Part shown: positions 35,445 through 46,380 of the stretch, piece after piece
How the letters are laid out: the number at the start of each line of letters is the position of its first letter
Numbering within the stretch: position 1 is the stretch's first letter
DNA from: Collybia mongolica
Taxonomy: Eukaryota; Basidiomycota; Agaricomycetes; Agaricales; Clitocybaceae
Direction: 5' to 3'
DNA: 64,000 bases
Assembly (NCBI GenBank): GCA_013420905.1
Contig: JAAXNY010000008.1
Span: 2,232,001 to 2,296,000 of the forward strand
Notes under the pieces: generated by a model
Told to the model about the DNA's origin: nothing
Databases searched by the model: none
What the model saw: the letters and a program-made list of their open reading frames with translations, nothing else
Program-made: the position numbers and the translations under genes

Positions 35445-36471
35445 GATGGTGGGTACCCAGGTACGGAGTGTGGGAGACGATGATGCGTGTCAAGGGAAGA
35501 AAGGGACGGAATTAGTAAGGATAGTCGGACAGATTAGCCAGTGTTGAGAGACTGATATCAGAGTGAGAGCCAAAGGATAAATGATGATTACAGGCGCCCG
35601 CGCGGAAAATTATATGCGTGAAGCTTGAGCTTGAATATTGACTGGCAGCTTGCAGGTTGAGTTGATTACTTACCACCACTTCTAGCCTTGAGGCCATACA
35701 ATATGGCACTCGGTCACATAATAAATTTCCGTGTCACGTAGGTCACGCGAGCCTATTATGCCACATCCTCGGCTGTTTACAATACGATACTCTTTTTTTC
35801 CAATCCTCTGAGACTGTGCGGCCTCTCATCTTGAGAATCTTACCAAACAACCCCGTACTTAATCCGTCATCGTGGATCCTACGCGGAACCCACGAATTTC
35901 CCATACCTAATATTCCGGCAATAATTACATTGGAAACGACATCATTAAACCTCTCAAATAATTTCCCATCTAATTGCCATCGCCCACTAACATCTCTTTA
36001 ATACCTATATGGTCCGCGCTAACGAAACACCGACCGTGGGGAGTAAAAAGGCCGACATCAAAATGAAAGAGACCATTGAATAAACCCAAGGAGACTAGAG
36101 GCCTCCTCCAATATTGCTTCTCTAACGCTACAAGTATGTCAACTTTGCTTTGCGCTTGACATTGGACACCTGATACAAGTACGTCACCCGAGAAAAACTG
36201 ACCTCTAGCGAAGAAAAGGACCTTCGGAGAAAGACTTCGCCAGAATTAATCGCGACGCGTCGCGGAAAATACAAGCACGTGGTTGTGGTGACTTAATCCC
36301 AGACAATGACATGCAAGTACAATGTCACTGAAACTCAGAATCGGGGAAGCACGCCTCTACCACGCGTTCAAATAGCCGTTCACAAACCTCACATAGCACA
36401 TACAAGAGCGCCAGATCGTAAATTATCGGTCTCCTGTAAATCCTCACCGGTCCTCCACCAGAAGCACTCAA
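35445..36471. other. Gene-free stretch upstream of CCC2 and the F-box gene
   Basis: About 1 kb between divergent genes. It is AT-rich around 35600-36000. No motif-bearing ORF, RNA gene or repeat seen. Confidence 0.5.
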
Positions 36472-37532
36472 ATGCGCCTCCCCGTTGAACTGATCCAGGA
36501 GATCGTACGTGTGCTATCGACGCCAGAACATAAATTACAGTTCGGACATAGCCCGGATGTCCTCAAGGCCCTGTGCGAACTCGTACTTTGCAGCCGCCTC
36601 CTTCATTTCATAGGCACCCCGCATCTCTATTCCTCAATCATCATCTCTAATCGACATACTCTCGCAGCCTTCCTGCGCACCTCACCCATAGCACGCAGCC
36701 ACTCACGAGCCATCTGGGTACGCTCCTTCCCCCAACAACTATTCCCTGCCATCGCGGACCTTCTCCTGGCCCTCAGCCCGTACCTTCGCCGCCTCGCGCT
36801 CGATGTCCCCAGCAACCACATCGATCACTCTGAGCCCATGCGACGTGCCCTTCAACGCTGCAACCACCTCGAGGATTTCATGCGTTGGGGGTACTCGCCA
36901 ATGCAACTCTTTCCGCCTCCATTCACATTCTGCCCGGACTGGAAGCATCTCCGCCGTCTCGTCCTCGATGGGCCCTTCATTGATGACAGCTTCATCCATG
37001 CGATCACCCAGATTCCCTATCTCACGCAATTCGCCCTTATCGAGCCCCGATGGCGCTACAGCGGTGACGGCACAGAAGTAGCGACCTTCCGCAATCTTCT
37101 GAACGCGGCCCGGTATCTGACGAGACTGTTCCTAATATATTGCCAACCCACTGACGTCTATCTCAATTCCCTAAGGCGGCTGGAGAGGGGCGTAAAGATG
37201 GTCCCGAGGGAAGGTCTAGAAGTTGTGTATACAGTGATGAGGCAGAAGGCCCCCATCCCCATGAACCTTATTCGAGATAGGATTGCAGTGGGGACGATAT
37301 GGGAATTGGAATCGAGGTGCCTGTTGAAGCCGTATTCCTCATTTTTGAACGAAACGATTCTCACATTAAGCGGAAACATGGTGGTTGCCGGTAAGCACGC
37401 AACCCATCGACCTTTGACCACTAACAACCATAACGTCCTCCGTCGCCATCAGGTTCGAACGCATATACCATGCCAGGGAGCCAGCAATTACCTGTGCGCC
37501 CGAGTCACAACTCTTGTGAGCACTTCATTTAG
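36472..37532 (+). CDS. F-box domain protein
   Basis: An F-box-like substrate adaptor of the kind greatly expanded in Agaricomycetes. The F-box is at the very N-terminus (MRLPVELIQEIVRVLSTPEH), followed by ALCELVLCSRLLHFIGTPHL and YSSIIISNRHTLAAFLRTSP. The remainder has spaced leucine patches (LLLALSPYLRRLALDVPSNH, WKHLRRLVLDGPFIDDSFIH) typical of degenerate LRR-like folds. Reading straight on ends at 37554; splicing an intron with donor GTAAGC near 37391, branch site CACTAAC and acceptor CATCAG near 37453 gives a stop at 37530-37532, which I prefer. Its target cannot be inferred. Confidence 0.7.
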
Positions 37533-38563
37533 CCTATCTCCATCCAATAGCTGAGTGTAGTTGCAGATTGACATCCATCAGAACCCCAAAAAGCTGATAT
37601 AAATCAATGCCACGGTAAATCTGCGCGCTGTAAACAAGTGTATACTGTAATCAATGTACAAGTTTTTCGAGATCAGCAAGGTGGGCGTTGGGTGTAGCTG
37701 TCGTTTATACATTTTTTTCGCAACCGGAGACACTCAAGAGACTGCATCAAATTATAATACCTTCTTGAGGCAAAGCTTAAAAAGAGGCCAGACGATAAGT
37801 GCCAAAACTTTCTCCCTGTCTGGGAGTCGAACCCAGCTCTCGCGCGACCTCCGAGTGGACTGACAGGCGCGTGTACTAAACCGATATACTAACAAGGAAT
37901 ATGAACATGGTCAGAAATAAAAATTATGGACAAGAGATTATGCAATAATCACACAAATGTCTTACAATCGTAGGGGTACGACACGTTGAAACCTCAGCGC
38001 TTCAGCGATCGATGATGGGATATTAACGCTAGATCGTCGTGTGAGCAGGACACATTCTGCTTCTGTGATGCAGACTTCAAGCCGACGATCAGCTAATTGA
38101 TCATTGCCATGAAATTTATCCTATTTTCTCTGGTTTTCACGACGTGCGATGGCCCAAGGCCCGTCAGTGACGTTTGCAGATCTCCGAAGCCATTGACACG
38201 AGGGACAGAATTATAACCGTAAACCCACACATCAATTAGCGCCCTTAGCAGCGTGTATCCAGAAGCCGGAGCTCTGTGAAATGTTGATTATCAATGGATG
38301 CTGGTATGAGCTCATACCTTGGATCTAGAACTTGAAAGCTGATTTTCTTTGTCTCTCCCAGTCAAGATACAAATCAGTGCTACTCTAATCACAAGGCACA
38401 AGCTTCACTTCAAGGGTGGTAGTTCTGATTGTGGCTCCAAATATGAATATTTTCAGATCCGTTCGACGGCCCATCGATCTCAGCTTTCGCTCTTATCGAT
38501 AACAAAAAGTTTCTGCATCTCTCAGCATATCCAGAACGACTTTTATAGAACGCACGCCGCCAG
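37533..38563. other. Intergenic region with a tRNA gene
   Basis: About 1 kb between the F-box and carbonic anhydrase genes. Apart from tRNA-Asp at 37813-37898, nothing is recognised. Confidence 0.5.
37813..37898 (-). tRNA. trnD-GUC: tRNA-Asp (GUC) with a 14-nt intron
   Basis: On the minus strand the 5' acceptor strand TCCTTGT pairs with the 3' strand ACAGGGA over 7 bp (one G-U). The D-arm is GTATATCGGTTTAGTAC, the anticodon stem CGCGC/GCGCG, and the loop CTGTCA...C with anticodon GTC at plus 37862-37864. The T-arm is CTGGG-TTCGACT-CCCAG. A 14-nt insertion at 37847-37860 sits one base 3' of the anticodon (between positions 37 and 38), the canonical place for nuclear tRNA introns. Mature length would be 72 nt before CCA. 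Confidence 0.88.
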
Positions 38564-39618
38564 ATGTCCCAGCCACGCCTTACATTTCAAGACATGTACA
38601 ACGGAAATCAGCGATTCATGCCTGGTGATGAACCATCCAACATCGACCGCCACATTCGAATCGATCATCAGAGTGAGAAGACACATGTTCTCCCGTATGA
38701 CGGCTTGATTCCTTACTTGAGTTTTATAGGACCGCCTTTTCTCTTATTTAATTGCTCACACAGTAGGTATGGTCGACATCTTAACCAGAGACCTCGTGTG
38801 GCTCTTCCGTCCATTGGCACTACTAATTTTCTAATGAGAGATTGCCCGGATCACTCGTGTTCTCTGTACCCCTAGGAAATATTTTCACCTCTACTAACAT
38901 CGTCAATCAATTCAACGAACAAGACTTGAACACGTAAGTAGCCGTCCACTTTTTGTGAGTGGTCAGTTCAGGCTTACGGATCCGTACCTAGTAAGTCTGT
39001 TCTTTCCTTTGCTGTCGGGAATCTTGGAGTAGACCACATCATTATCATGGAGCACTACGGTTGTGGGGGTGTCGCTGCTTCAATTGGGCCACCTCCTAAG
39101 GGCGATGTTACCACTAATGATATAACTATTCATGAGTACATCGCGCCGATTGGAAGGATTTATGATACAACAGAGAGGTATGTGGTCGCGTTTGTCACTA
39201 TTCAATATCTTAGCTGGAAGAACGTATGTTTCTAGGCTTGAAATTGCCTCTTACCGCGAAACCAAGGCCCTAATCCCTTTTGCTCCTGGGGATCGTGATT
39301 ACAGTTTGATAGTGTGCACAAAAGTGCCTGCGCTGAAACGCGCAGTCCGCGCTCTTATTGAGGAAAATGTTAAAGCCCAGGTCACTCGTATCGCTACCTC
39401 CGAACTAATGATAGAGGTATGTCCTCAAGAGACACTCAATCCTATGCAGATGTGATGTTTTCATAACTCTTCAGAGGTTTAATCACCCAGCGTCACCTGA
39501 AATATTTATCCATGGGTTCGTGTATGAGCTCGAGACAGGCCAGGTTCATGATCTCGATGTAACCTCCGGGCCACCTGGCGCTGTCCCCCCTCACATGCCT
39601 TTCCCTCGGGCCCCTTGA
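38564..39618 (+). CDS. Beta-carbonic anhydrase-like protein with altered active-site motif
   Basis: A beta-class carbonic anhydrase homologue (zinc enzyme for CO2 hydration). The start ATG at 38564 gives MSQPRLTFQDMYNGNQRFMP. Splicing leads to RPPFLLFNCSHSR, where the family has CxDxR; here Asp is replaced by His (codon 38759-38761). After an intron (38767-38840) come LPGSLVFSVPLGNIFTSTNI, then SVLSFAVGNLGVDHIIIMEH and YGCGGVAASIGPP, with the His and Cys zinc ligands. Later parts are ALIEENVKAQVTRIATSEL and FIHGFVYELETGQVHDLDV. The segment with the usual PG-[DE]-x-FVxRNxAN is poorly conserved, and about eight residues normally following CxDxR are missing. The reading frame is otherwise open through six exons, so it is either a divergent paralogue or an early decaying copy. 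Confidence 0.75.
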
Positions 39619-40082
39619 GAGCATTATCCCCTGTGAACGTGGGATACCCAGAGAAGACGTGAATGTATGTTGTATGCCTCTGAAAAGGGCCTCGAATGTA
39701 TATTATAGAGCATAAACTACCGCGACGCTCTATGTTCGGGTTGAAAACTTGATTGAAATACATACATCTTTTCAGATGCCTGGAGGTCAATTAAAAAAAG
39801 GTCCCGAGAAGACGTAACGGTCGATGCCATAGTGGTAGTCAACAAGCATACGCCGGCCGAGTCCTTCCGAAAGACCCTTGAGCTTCTTGGAATCCATTCC
39901 TCCCTCAGTGGGCCGTGTATGGTGATGGTCGCATGGCACCTTTGATGGAAGCTAGGTATATTCTCCTTTACAGATTTGATACACCTTGAACATGGGGCGT
40001 AGATATTCGTAGATGATTCGTGACTACTGGGTTACATGGGTAGGGGTCTAGCGGTGAGGGGGGATAAAAATCATGTTTATAA
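39619..40082. other. Convergent intergenic region with an orphan coding fragment
   Basis: About 460 bp between the stops of the carbonic anhydrase and Mvp1 genes. It contains the protein-like fragment described at 39787-40023; nothing else is recognised. Confidence 0.45.
39787..40023 (-). pseudogene. Orphan coding fragment, family unknown
   Basis: On the minus strand an exon-like block preceded by CCTAG reads LPSKVPCDHHHTRPTEGG then MDSKKLKGLSEGLGRRMLV and DYHYGIDRYVFSGPFFN, stopping at 39787. A further 39-nt block (39985-40023) preceded by CCAGTAG reads in frame across a 33-nt putative intron. Composition is protein-like, but no start codon or upstream exon is found before the Mvp1 stop. 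It may be a gene remnant or the 3' end of an unrecognised small gene. The 33-nt intron is shorter than the others here. Confidence 0.3.
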
Positions 40083-42652
40083 TTATTCAAACGGCATGCC
40101 TTCCACGGCCTCGCCGAGTGATGCCCAGTTGTTCGCCACATTTTCTGCAAAATCTTGTTCTTCGCGTACAAAGGCCTGGACTGCTTGGGTGAGAAGCGCG
40201 TTTTCACGGTTATGCAACACCACCCGGAGTTCATGCCACATTCTAGGATACCAGTTCAATGGTGGCAAAGTTGCGTTGAAAGATAACACGCTCACGAGGC
40301 ACGGATGAATACCCGCCGACTGAGCTGAGCAGCTATGGAGGCCTGGTCTTTCTCTACGAGACCAGTGTACCTCTCGACCTCTTCTTCCCAACCCTCTTTT
40401 TGCGCAGCCCGGATGCCATCAAGCTTCACAGAATTAGTCTCGACACGCTTCTTGAGGCGTTCAACCTGGTCAATGGAGAGCCGGTCGTGTCGTATGAAAA
40501 GGTCACGTGTCGCCATGTAGAGATCTCGTTGAGACTAGATGCGATTAGCCAAGTTGTTCTGGGTTATTAGGGTAAAGAGTCTCCATAACTCACTTTGATG
40601 GACTCTAGAGTTCTGTCTAGTAAAGCACGCGTCTGTTTCGCAAATTAATGGACCGTGCTTGAAAGTAAATCAGTCCTTACCCGTAGTTCTGATAATTCAG
40701 AATGTCGCTGCGTGTGTGTGGCAATATGCTCGAGGCCCATGCGAACGCCATTAGAGAGTTCGCAATCATCCCCTCTCCAGCAGTTTTCATTGACTTCGAT
40801 GACTGCCCGAAGGGTGTTGGTGAGTCTCGCTAGGTCACCCTGGGTTGGCGGGTTGTGCAATGTAGAGACAGGCGTCAGTGTGTTTGACCCAAAGGAAAGT
40901 ATAGAGGAGGACGGAGTATAGGAAGCAGCCGAGGAGGAAGGAGAGAAGACAGAGAAGTGAGTCGGGAGGTATGTTCTTCGGAAGGCAGGAGGTATTCGTA
41001 CCGCTGCTGCTTCTCGCCGCTTTATAATACGCTCTGCAAGGATGCATATTCTCTGCCATTGCTCTATGAGAGGGTTTAATTTCCCCCGAACCATGCTGAT
41101 CAACGTGTTAGACATTTTCATACACGGGTGATATTGATAATGATTCAAGTGCAACATACGCAAGTTTGTCTTCGAGATCACTGGGGATCGTCATTTCCTC
41201 AATTCTGTCGATGCGTTTGGATGCGGATTCTTCGTCCAACATTATGGCTGAGTTCTTTCGCCAATGTTCGAACGAAGGCTCCGAGAGAAACACTGCTAGA
41301 AGTCCGTCTTCCTTGATAATTGGATGGTTGCTGGATCGAGAACCATGAAGGTCGGGACGTGAGGTAGCAGGGGCAGATCTTACATGACAAAATTGAGAGA
41401 CCTTGCTAGTCCTCTCCTGTATGTATTTCAAGGTCAGAGCGATCGAGGAACAGGAGAACGGCTTACCGTCTTTGCTCCAAAAAATGCTCATCAGCTGTGG
41501 TTGACAGTCAATATAACAGTATGCGAATCGGAAGCAACTTACATCCTAACCGCTTCGGTGGGAGTGCAGGGAATAATCGAAACGGGTATCGTCTTATTAG
41601 GCAATCCCACAAGAATGCAAATTCCGAGTATCTTCGGTGCACAGGTGCACCTCTCTATCGCTCAATTTAGTAAGAAACCAACATACTCTAAAGTGATAAT
41701 ACGCACATTAGTGACGATCTCGTACACCATATATCGATTCAAAATGAATCCTTGTGGGCCAAGGATATTGACCTTCACCAACTCTTGCTTTGTCCACCAG
41801 TCCTTCGGTAGTCCAGTTCCAGCTAAGCTGGAAGGCGCACCATTTGTGAAGCCGCTATCGCTATTCGGTGGAACCCCAAACCGAGGGTTCGTATTCCAGG
41901 GATCGTCTGAGGAATATGTGGGCGCCGGTGCTCGAACGGTGGCAGAGCTGTTTTGCCGGTAGTTCACTGGCACTGCAAAGGTCGATCCAGAGGATTGTAG
42001 TCTGGAGAGATCAAGGGATGGTTCTGGTAGAGTGTTTTGTGAAGAGAGGGCTGCAACCTGTTCAATACTGACATCTAGTATGTTGCGTTAGAGAGGTAAG
42101 GGGTTAATATTGGTAGCATGTACCTTTTCCTGCCTGAGCTAACGCTACAAGTGCCAGTGCAACGAAAAATTCCAATCTGGACACACGGGGGCGAGAGCTA
42201 ACAAGATTGACAATCTGAATTGATATCTCGATTGGCCAAGCGCGGGGTGAGGGGTTTTACTCTACTTACTTTGTCAACAGTCGCAGCAGGGAGAGCAGAG
42301 GTTGTTAAGACGCGCGAAAGTGAGTTAACAGAGGTCTCTCCTGTATTGTTAGGGTCGACGGCAGCGAATGAGACATTGTAGATCGTAGGCACAGCGGCAT
42401 CCGCTGCAGGCATATCTTTCGTTAGCGACTCGAAGCCCGCTATACCTTGAACGCACCAATTACGGAACTGAACACAGATGAAGGACCATGGGGCATTGGC
42501 GTGGCTGAAGGGCTGGGAGCGGCGCTCCAAGGATCGAGGCCGTCATCATAAACAGAGCTAGCTAATGGATTCTCGTCAACAAAACTCCCCCCTAATCCAA
42601 CGGCGCTTGATGTGCCAGCATAGCGCTGTGCTGGGCGTGGTGCGTTGAACAT
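40083..42652 (-). CDS. MVP1: Sorting nexin Mvp1 (SNX8-like), PX-BAR protein
   Basis: An endosomal sorting nexin acting in retrieval from endosomes to the Golgi. The Met at 42652 (MFNAPRPAQRYAG) is the likely start, as in other fungal Mvp1 proteins. An EH/EF-hand-like helical domain follows (YNVSFAAVDPNNTGETSVNS, RVSRLEFFVALALVAL). The PX domain has VNILGPQGFILNRYMVYEIV, the basic RRYSEFAFLWDCLIRRYPF, FPALPPKRLG, then FLEQRRRGLARSLNFVINHP. Next come SEPSFEHWRK and a BAR region (LERLKKRVETN-like helix VERLKKRVETNSVKLDGIRA), with a Ser/Pro-rich insertion (FSVFSPSSSAASYTPSSSIL). It ends GEAVEGMPFE at 40083. Many short introns are needed. The assignment is from PX sequence and domain order. Confidence 0.85.
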
Positions 42653-42924
42653 TGTTGCTATAGCTTTGCCGTGAGACGACGACTTTGACTCTAAGCCAGA
42701 CGTCACAAAAGGGTGAGTGAGCCTCGAGGCCGGCCCTGGCTCCGACCATATTCGGAAACTAAACACTCTCGGTATGCTTTTATTGATCTGATCTATCTTC
42801 ATTCTCGGCATAATTATGTATTTACAAAACTATCTCTGCGGTATAGAATTAGTATGATAATCAAGCTTTCCGCCAAGTGCAGTCAGGTATTTTCATAGCC
42901 TTGTTCAGAGGAATGAAACACGTT

Positions 42925-45772
42925 TCACGCAAGTTCCGTTGCCTTTTTCGCTGCAAAGTGCAATGTCCAAGTTGAGAGTAAGCGTTTGGCGTTGACCTGA
43001 TTACCATCCAGACTATTGATGTGTCAATTCAATAGCTCCTTGGCAATACAGACGATGACTTACCCTGGAGTCCCGTACGTCAAGGGTGCCATAAATGTGA
43101 ACATTGCGAATAGAGCGATACCGAACACAACAAGGATAACTGGGCCTTTAAGGCCGATATCAGAGTATTGTGCAGGTCGCCGGCGCGTGTTGGGCCCAGC
43201 AACTGAGATAGGATAGTTGATTGTCTCGCTCAGAACAAAGTTGAGGACTGCGCCTGCGATCAAAGCTGATGCCAAATGGGAAGGTAGGTAATGATGGACG
43301 AAAAGCTGGCGGTTCATAAGGAAGAATGGAGCATAATGGACTCCCCAGACAAGTAGGAAAAATCCAACATTGTTCCAAAGACGATTTCGGACAGCTAGGT
43401 GTATCAGTTTAGCAAGAACGTTTATATTTCTGCAGCTGTGGGCTCACGATCAGGGATAGGATCCATTCCGCGACGCCTTGCGAGAAGATCGGCACCAAGG
43501 ATTCCAATGTAGATGGACAGCGCCACAACACATGCCCACCAACCAATGAGATTGCCAACGAGGTAGATTTGTTTCTGACTGCTCGGCTCAGTCCAGAAGC
43601 TAATCCCACTGAGTAAGAAGGGCCAGTTGATGGGACTACTAGCATATGGGTGGGAAGCTGTCAAGCCGGCGTTGTGCTGCAACATCAGAAGCTGCAGCTC
43701 GGCGAACTTTCTGAAAAAGTTCATGCTTTTTGGTTCCTTAGTTGGTACCTTCTCAGTGCGGTCTTTAATATCATCACCATCTGTATTTGAGGATTGAGCA
43801 TATACGACATTATAGCAAGACAATAAAAGAGCTCACTTTCGTCGGAGATAATATCATCGACAAACCAGGTAGCAGACTTTTCTGCTGGATTTTTGTTTCC
43901 ATTAATCTCCTGCTGCTTGAAGGCCCACTCGGGGAGTTGTTTGGAATGTGTCCACATGGAAACCTTGGTTGGAAGATGGACTAGTCGGAAATAACCTGAT
44001 TTACTCTTCCAAGCTTGTCCATCGTGACTATCGGTGAGAACAAGCTGGAAAAGCGTATCGTTGTGTCTTGAATGGTCATCTTTAGGCCAAGTCGTAAACT
44101 CTTGGTTCGTCGGCATCAGGGGAGAAGCGACATCATGGGTGAGGAGATGAGAAAGGGTGTTCACATGCAGAAGTTGAATAACATCATTGTGTCGAACAAT
44201 ACGGCCACGACCTGTTTCAGGGAGCGCTTTGGTGGGAATGATTTGCCAATGGTTGTTGGTATCATTATGGCCATATCCAGTCACCTGTTGACCTGGAAAC
44301 AAAGTTAGAAAGATATTTAAAAATGAAATAACATAACAAGCCTTGGCTGCTGACGCGGCCATCGTCATATGTCAATGGGTATCTCTCAACATGAGAGTGC
44401 AAGAAAACTTTAGAATCCTTGTGTCTCATGACAATCGTATCATAGTAGCGGATTTCTGTGCAAGGCAGTGATTTGAGTGGGTACTTTCGGGAAATTGAAA
44501 AGCGACATACCATGGCTGTTTAAGAGCATCTCGTTTCCTGAAAGGGTTTCTTGGAAAGCAGGGCTCATGAAGGTATCACCAGGGCCTGATTGGGTCAGTA
44601 TAGCGAAATGGACATAGAAGAAAGATAGATAGATGACGAATGGCACAATAATTAGGCCAATTACTCGCGCCATGAAATGTTTTCCAATGTGTTCCTGGGG
44701 GAAGAATGATATAAGTGTGATGAAAATTATAATCAATAACCGACCATGGTGTGGCCTTTCTTGATGTCAAGAATGTCCCAAAGATCAATCAAAACAGCAA
44801 TTCCAATCGTGACGACAGTCAAGATACCGTTGACCTTCGATCCCCAAGTGCAGGCCATGAACGCGCCGGTGGCAATAAGCCATGTCCACCACTCAGATGA
44901 AAACTCACTAGAGGAACTTCAATGTACACGATACAGAGAGATGGCCTTTATACGCACAGGTATCGGTATTTGCGGAAGCGAACGTAAGAGTACACGGTAA
45001 GCGCCATGAAGAAGATCAGTGTAGCATCGAGAAGAATGAGGCGAGATTGTGTAACATGTGCGTTATCTACAAATATCGTTTGAAAGGCGCAGACACGTAA
45101 GTGAAGATAGGCTTACCAAATAGAATTAGAGAAGCCGAGAATGCTGCAATGACTGTCGAGTAGCCACTCTCTTTCATGATCGCGTATACAACAGGGACGG
45201 TAAGACTGCCAAGGATAGCGGGGAGTGCGCGCATTCCAACATAGGGAACGTGGTTGGTGGTGTAGCTATCGCCAATGTTTTCGAACTGGAAGTGCCCGTC
45301 AAAGCCTACGAACCAGCCAGCTAGTCCAAACAATAGCTTTGCAAACGGTGGGTGTACATCGAAATAGTATTCGCGCAGGATGTAGTATGACGCGAATTTC
45401 CCAAAATGAACTTCATCGAAGCTACAAAGAAAAGGGACTGGTCAGATGCGGTGACAATAGCTAGAGGCCCATACTCACACAACCTGGTCTGGGTGGTTGA
45501 TTTTGTAGAAACGCAAGGCAAACGCCAGAGCGGTAAGAATTGCTACAACAAACACGCTTCCCTTGGATGAGTCCAAGAGTTGCTCATAAAGATTCCGTTT
45601 CTTCTACAGACATACTCAACTTTCCTGTTGACAATGATGATTTAGAGTTACGCACTGGATTTTGGAATACCTCTCCAACGTGTTCATCGTTTTGCACTTG
45701 TTCATATTCAAGATTCGTGGGTTCAGCCGACGGCTGCCTGTGTCGAAGTCGGGAAGTACCCGCCATGGCCAT
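42925..45772 (-). CDS. PMT4: Protein O-mannosyltransferase Pmt4
   Basis: An ER multi-pass GT39 enzyme that transfers mannose from dolichol-phosphate-mannose to Ser/Thr. The start MAMAGTSRLRHRQPSAEP at 45772 precedes an Asp/Glu-rich cytosolic tail. The first lumenal loop has the catalytic Asp-Glu in VVFDEVHFGKFASYY, then YYFDVHPPFAKLLFGLAGW. Later parts are DNAHVTQSRLILLDATLIFF and WGSKVNGILTVVTIGIAV, and three MIR-type repeats (IRYYDTIVMRHKDSKVFLHS, VTGYGHNDTNNHWQI, VIQLLHVNTLSHLLTHDV). C-terminal TM helices follow. A further intron (43013-43063, perfect GTAAGT donor) must be removed to reach the conserved end RLLSTWTLHF; ignoring it gives a false stop at 43060. The MIR spacing and QQVTGYGHND place it in the Pmt4 subfamily. 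Confidence 0.93.
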
Positions 45773-45894
45773 GGGAGGAAAAGGAGAGTGAGCACGATGA
45801 AATGAGTTGAATGTTGAAATCCAGCACTTGAATTCAGCGACCCTTGCCACGCAAACGGATTACATAATGCCATCAATGCGATCGCAAGCCTGGC

Positions 45895-45953
45895 AGTTGA
45901 GCGGTTGAGCTCTGAGCGTTGAACGTTGAACGTTGAAACGTTGATAGCTGAAC
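45895..45953. repeat. Degenerate GTTGAA tandem repeat
   Basis: Seven or so copies of GTTGA(A/G) in various spacings, including CGTTGAACGTTGAACG. It lies about 125 bp upstream of the Pmt4 start codon. Confidence 0.6.
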
Positions 45954-46162
45954 TATCAGAACCATTTCAAGGTATTGTATTGAGCTGCTATTAGTCCTAC
46001 CTTCACCCAGCTTGAAGATGATGTGTCCTTGATATACATATTGCAAGGAAAGAGTCGTGTGGACTCATGCAGAATACTCTACATTTGCTACTCGAGAAAA
46101 ACATGGGCTGAACGTCCTACGAATATCGATATCGATATATAGATATTGAAAAGGTCAAGACA

Positions 46163-46181
46163 ATATATATATATATATATA
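46163..46181. repeat. (TA)n microsatellite
   Basis: An uninterrupted AT dinucleotide run of about nine units in the spacer between Pmt4 and the RING/PH/VWA gene. Confidence 0.8.
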
Positions 46182-46380
46182 ACGCCGTTCTTCTCCAAAC
46201 TGTCAGCCCTATTAAACACTAGCGAATCCAGAGGTTTGGAAAGTGGAAAGAGGGAATATTGTAGAGAAGACAGGAAGAAGTGAAGCCAAGGAGAGACGGA
46301 ATTGAAAAAATCATACAAATAGCGTAAGGAGCGTCAAGATTTAAGAGATTTAATATAAAGGAAAGTGGCTGAAAGACGCA

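Larger units (their letters stand above)
45773..46380. other. Pmt4 promoter region with simple repeats
   Basis: About 600 bp. It holds a GTTGAA-type tandem repeat (45895-45953) and a TA repeat (46163-46181) next to GATATC/ATCGAT-rich sequence. No gene recognised. Confidence 0.5.

Noticed and set aside
43060..43062. Stop codon for Pmt4 at 43060
   Set aside because: The TAA is inside a perfect GTAAGT donor; splicing leads to the conserved C-terminal RLLSTWTLHF.
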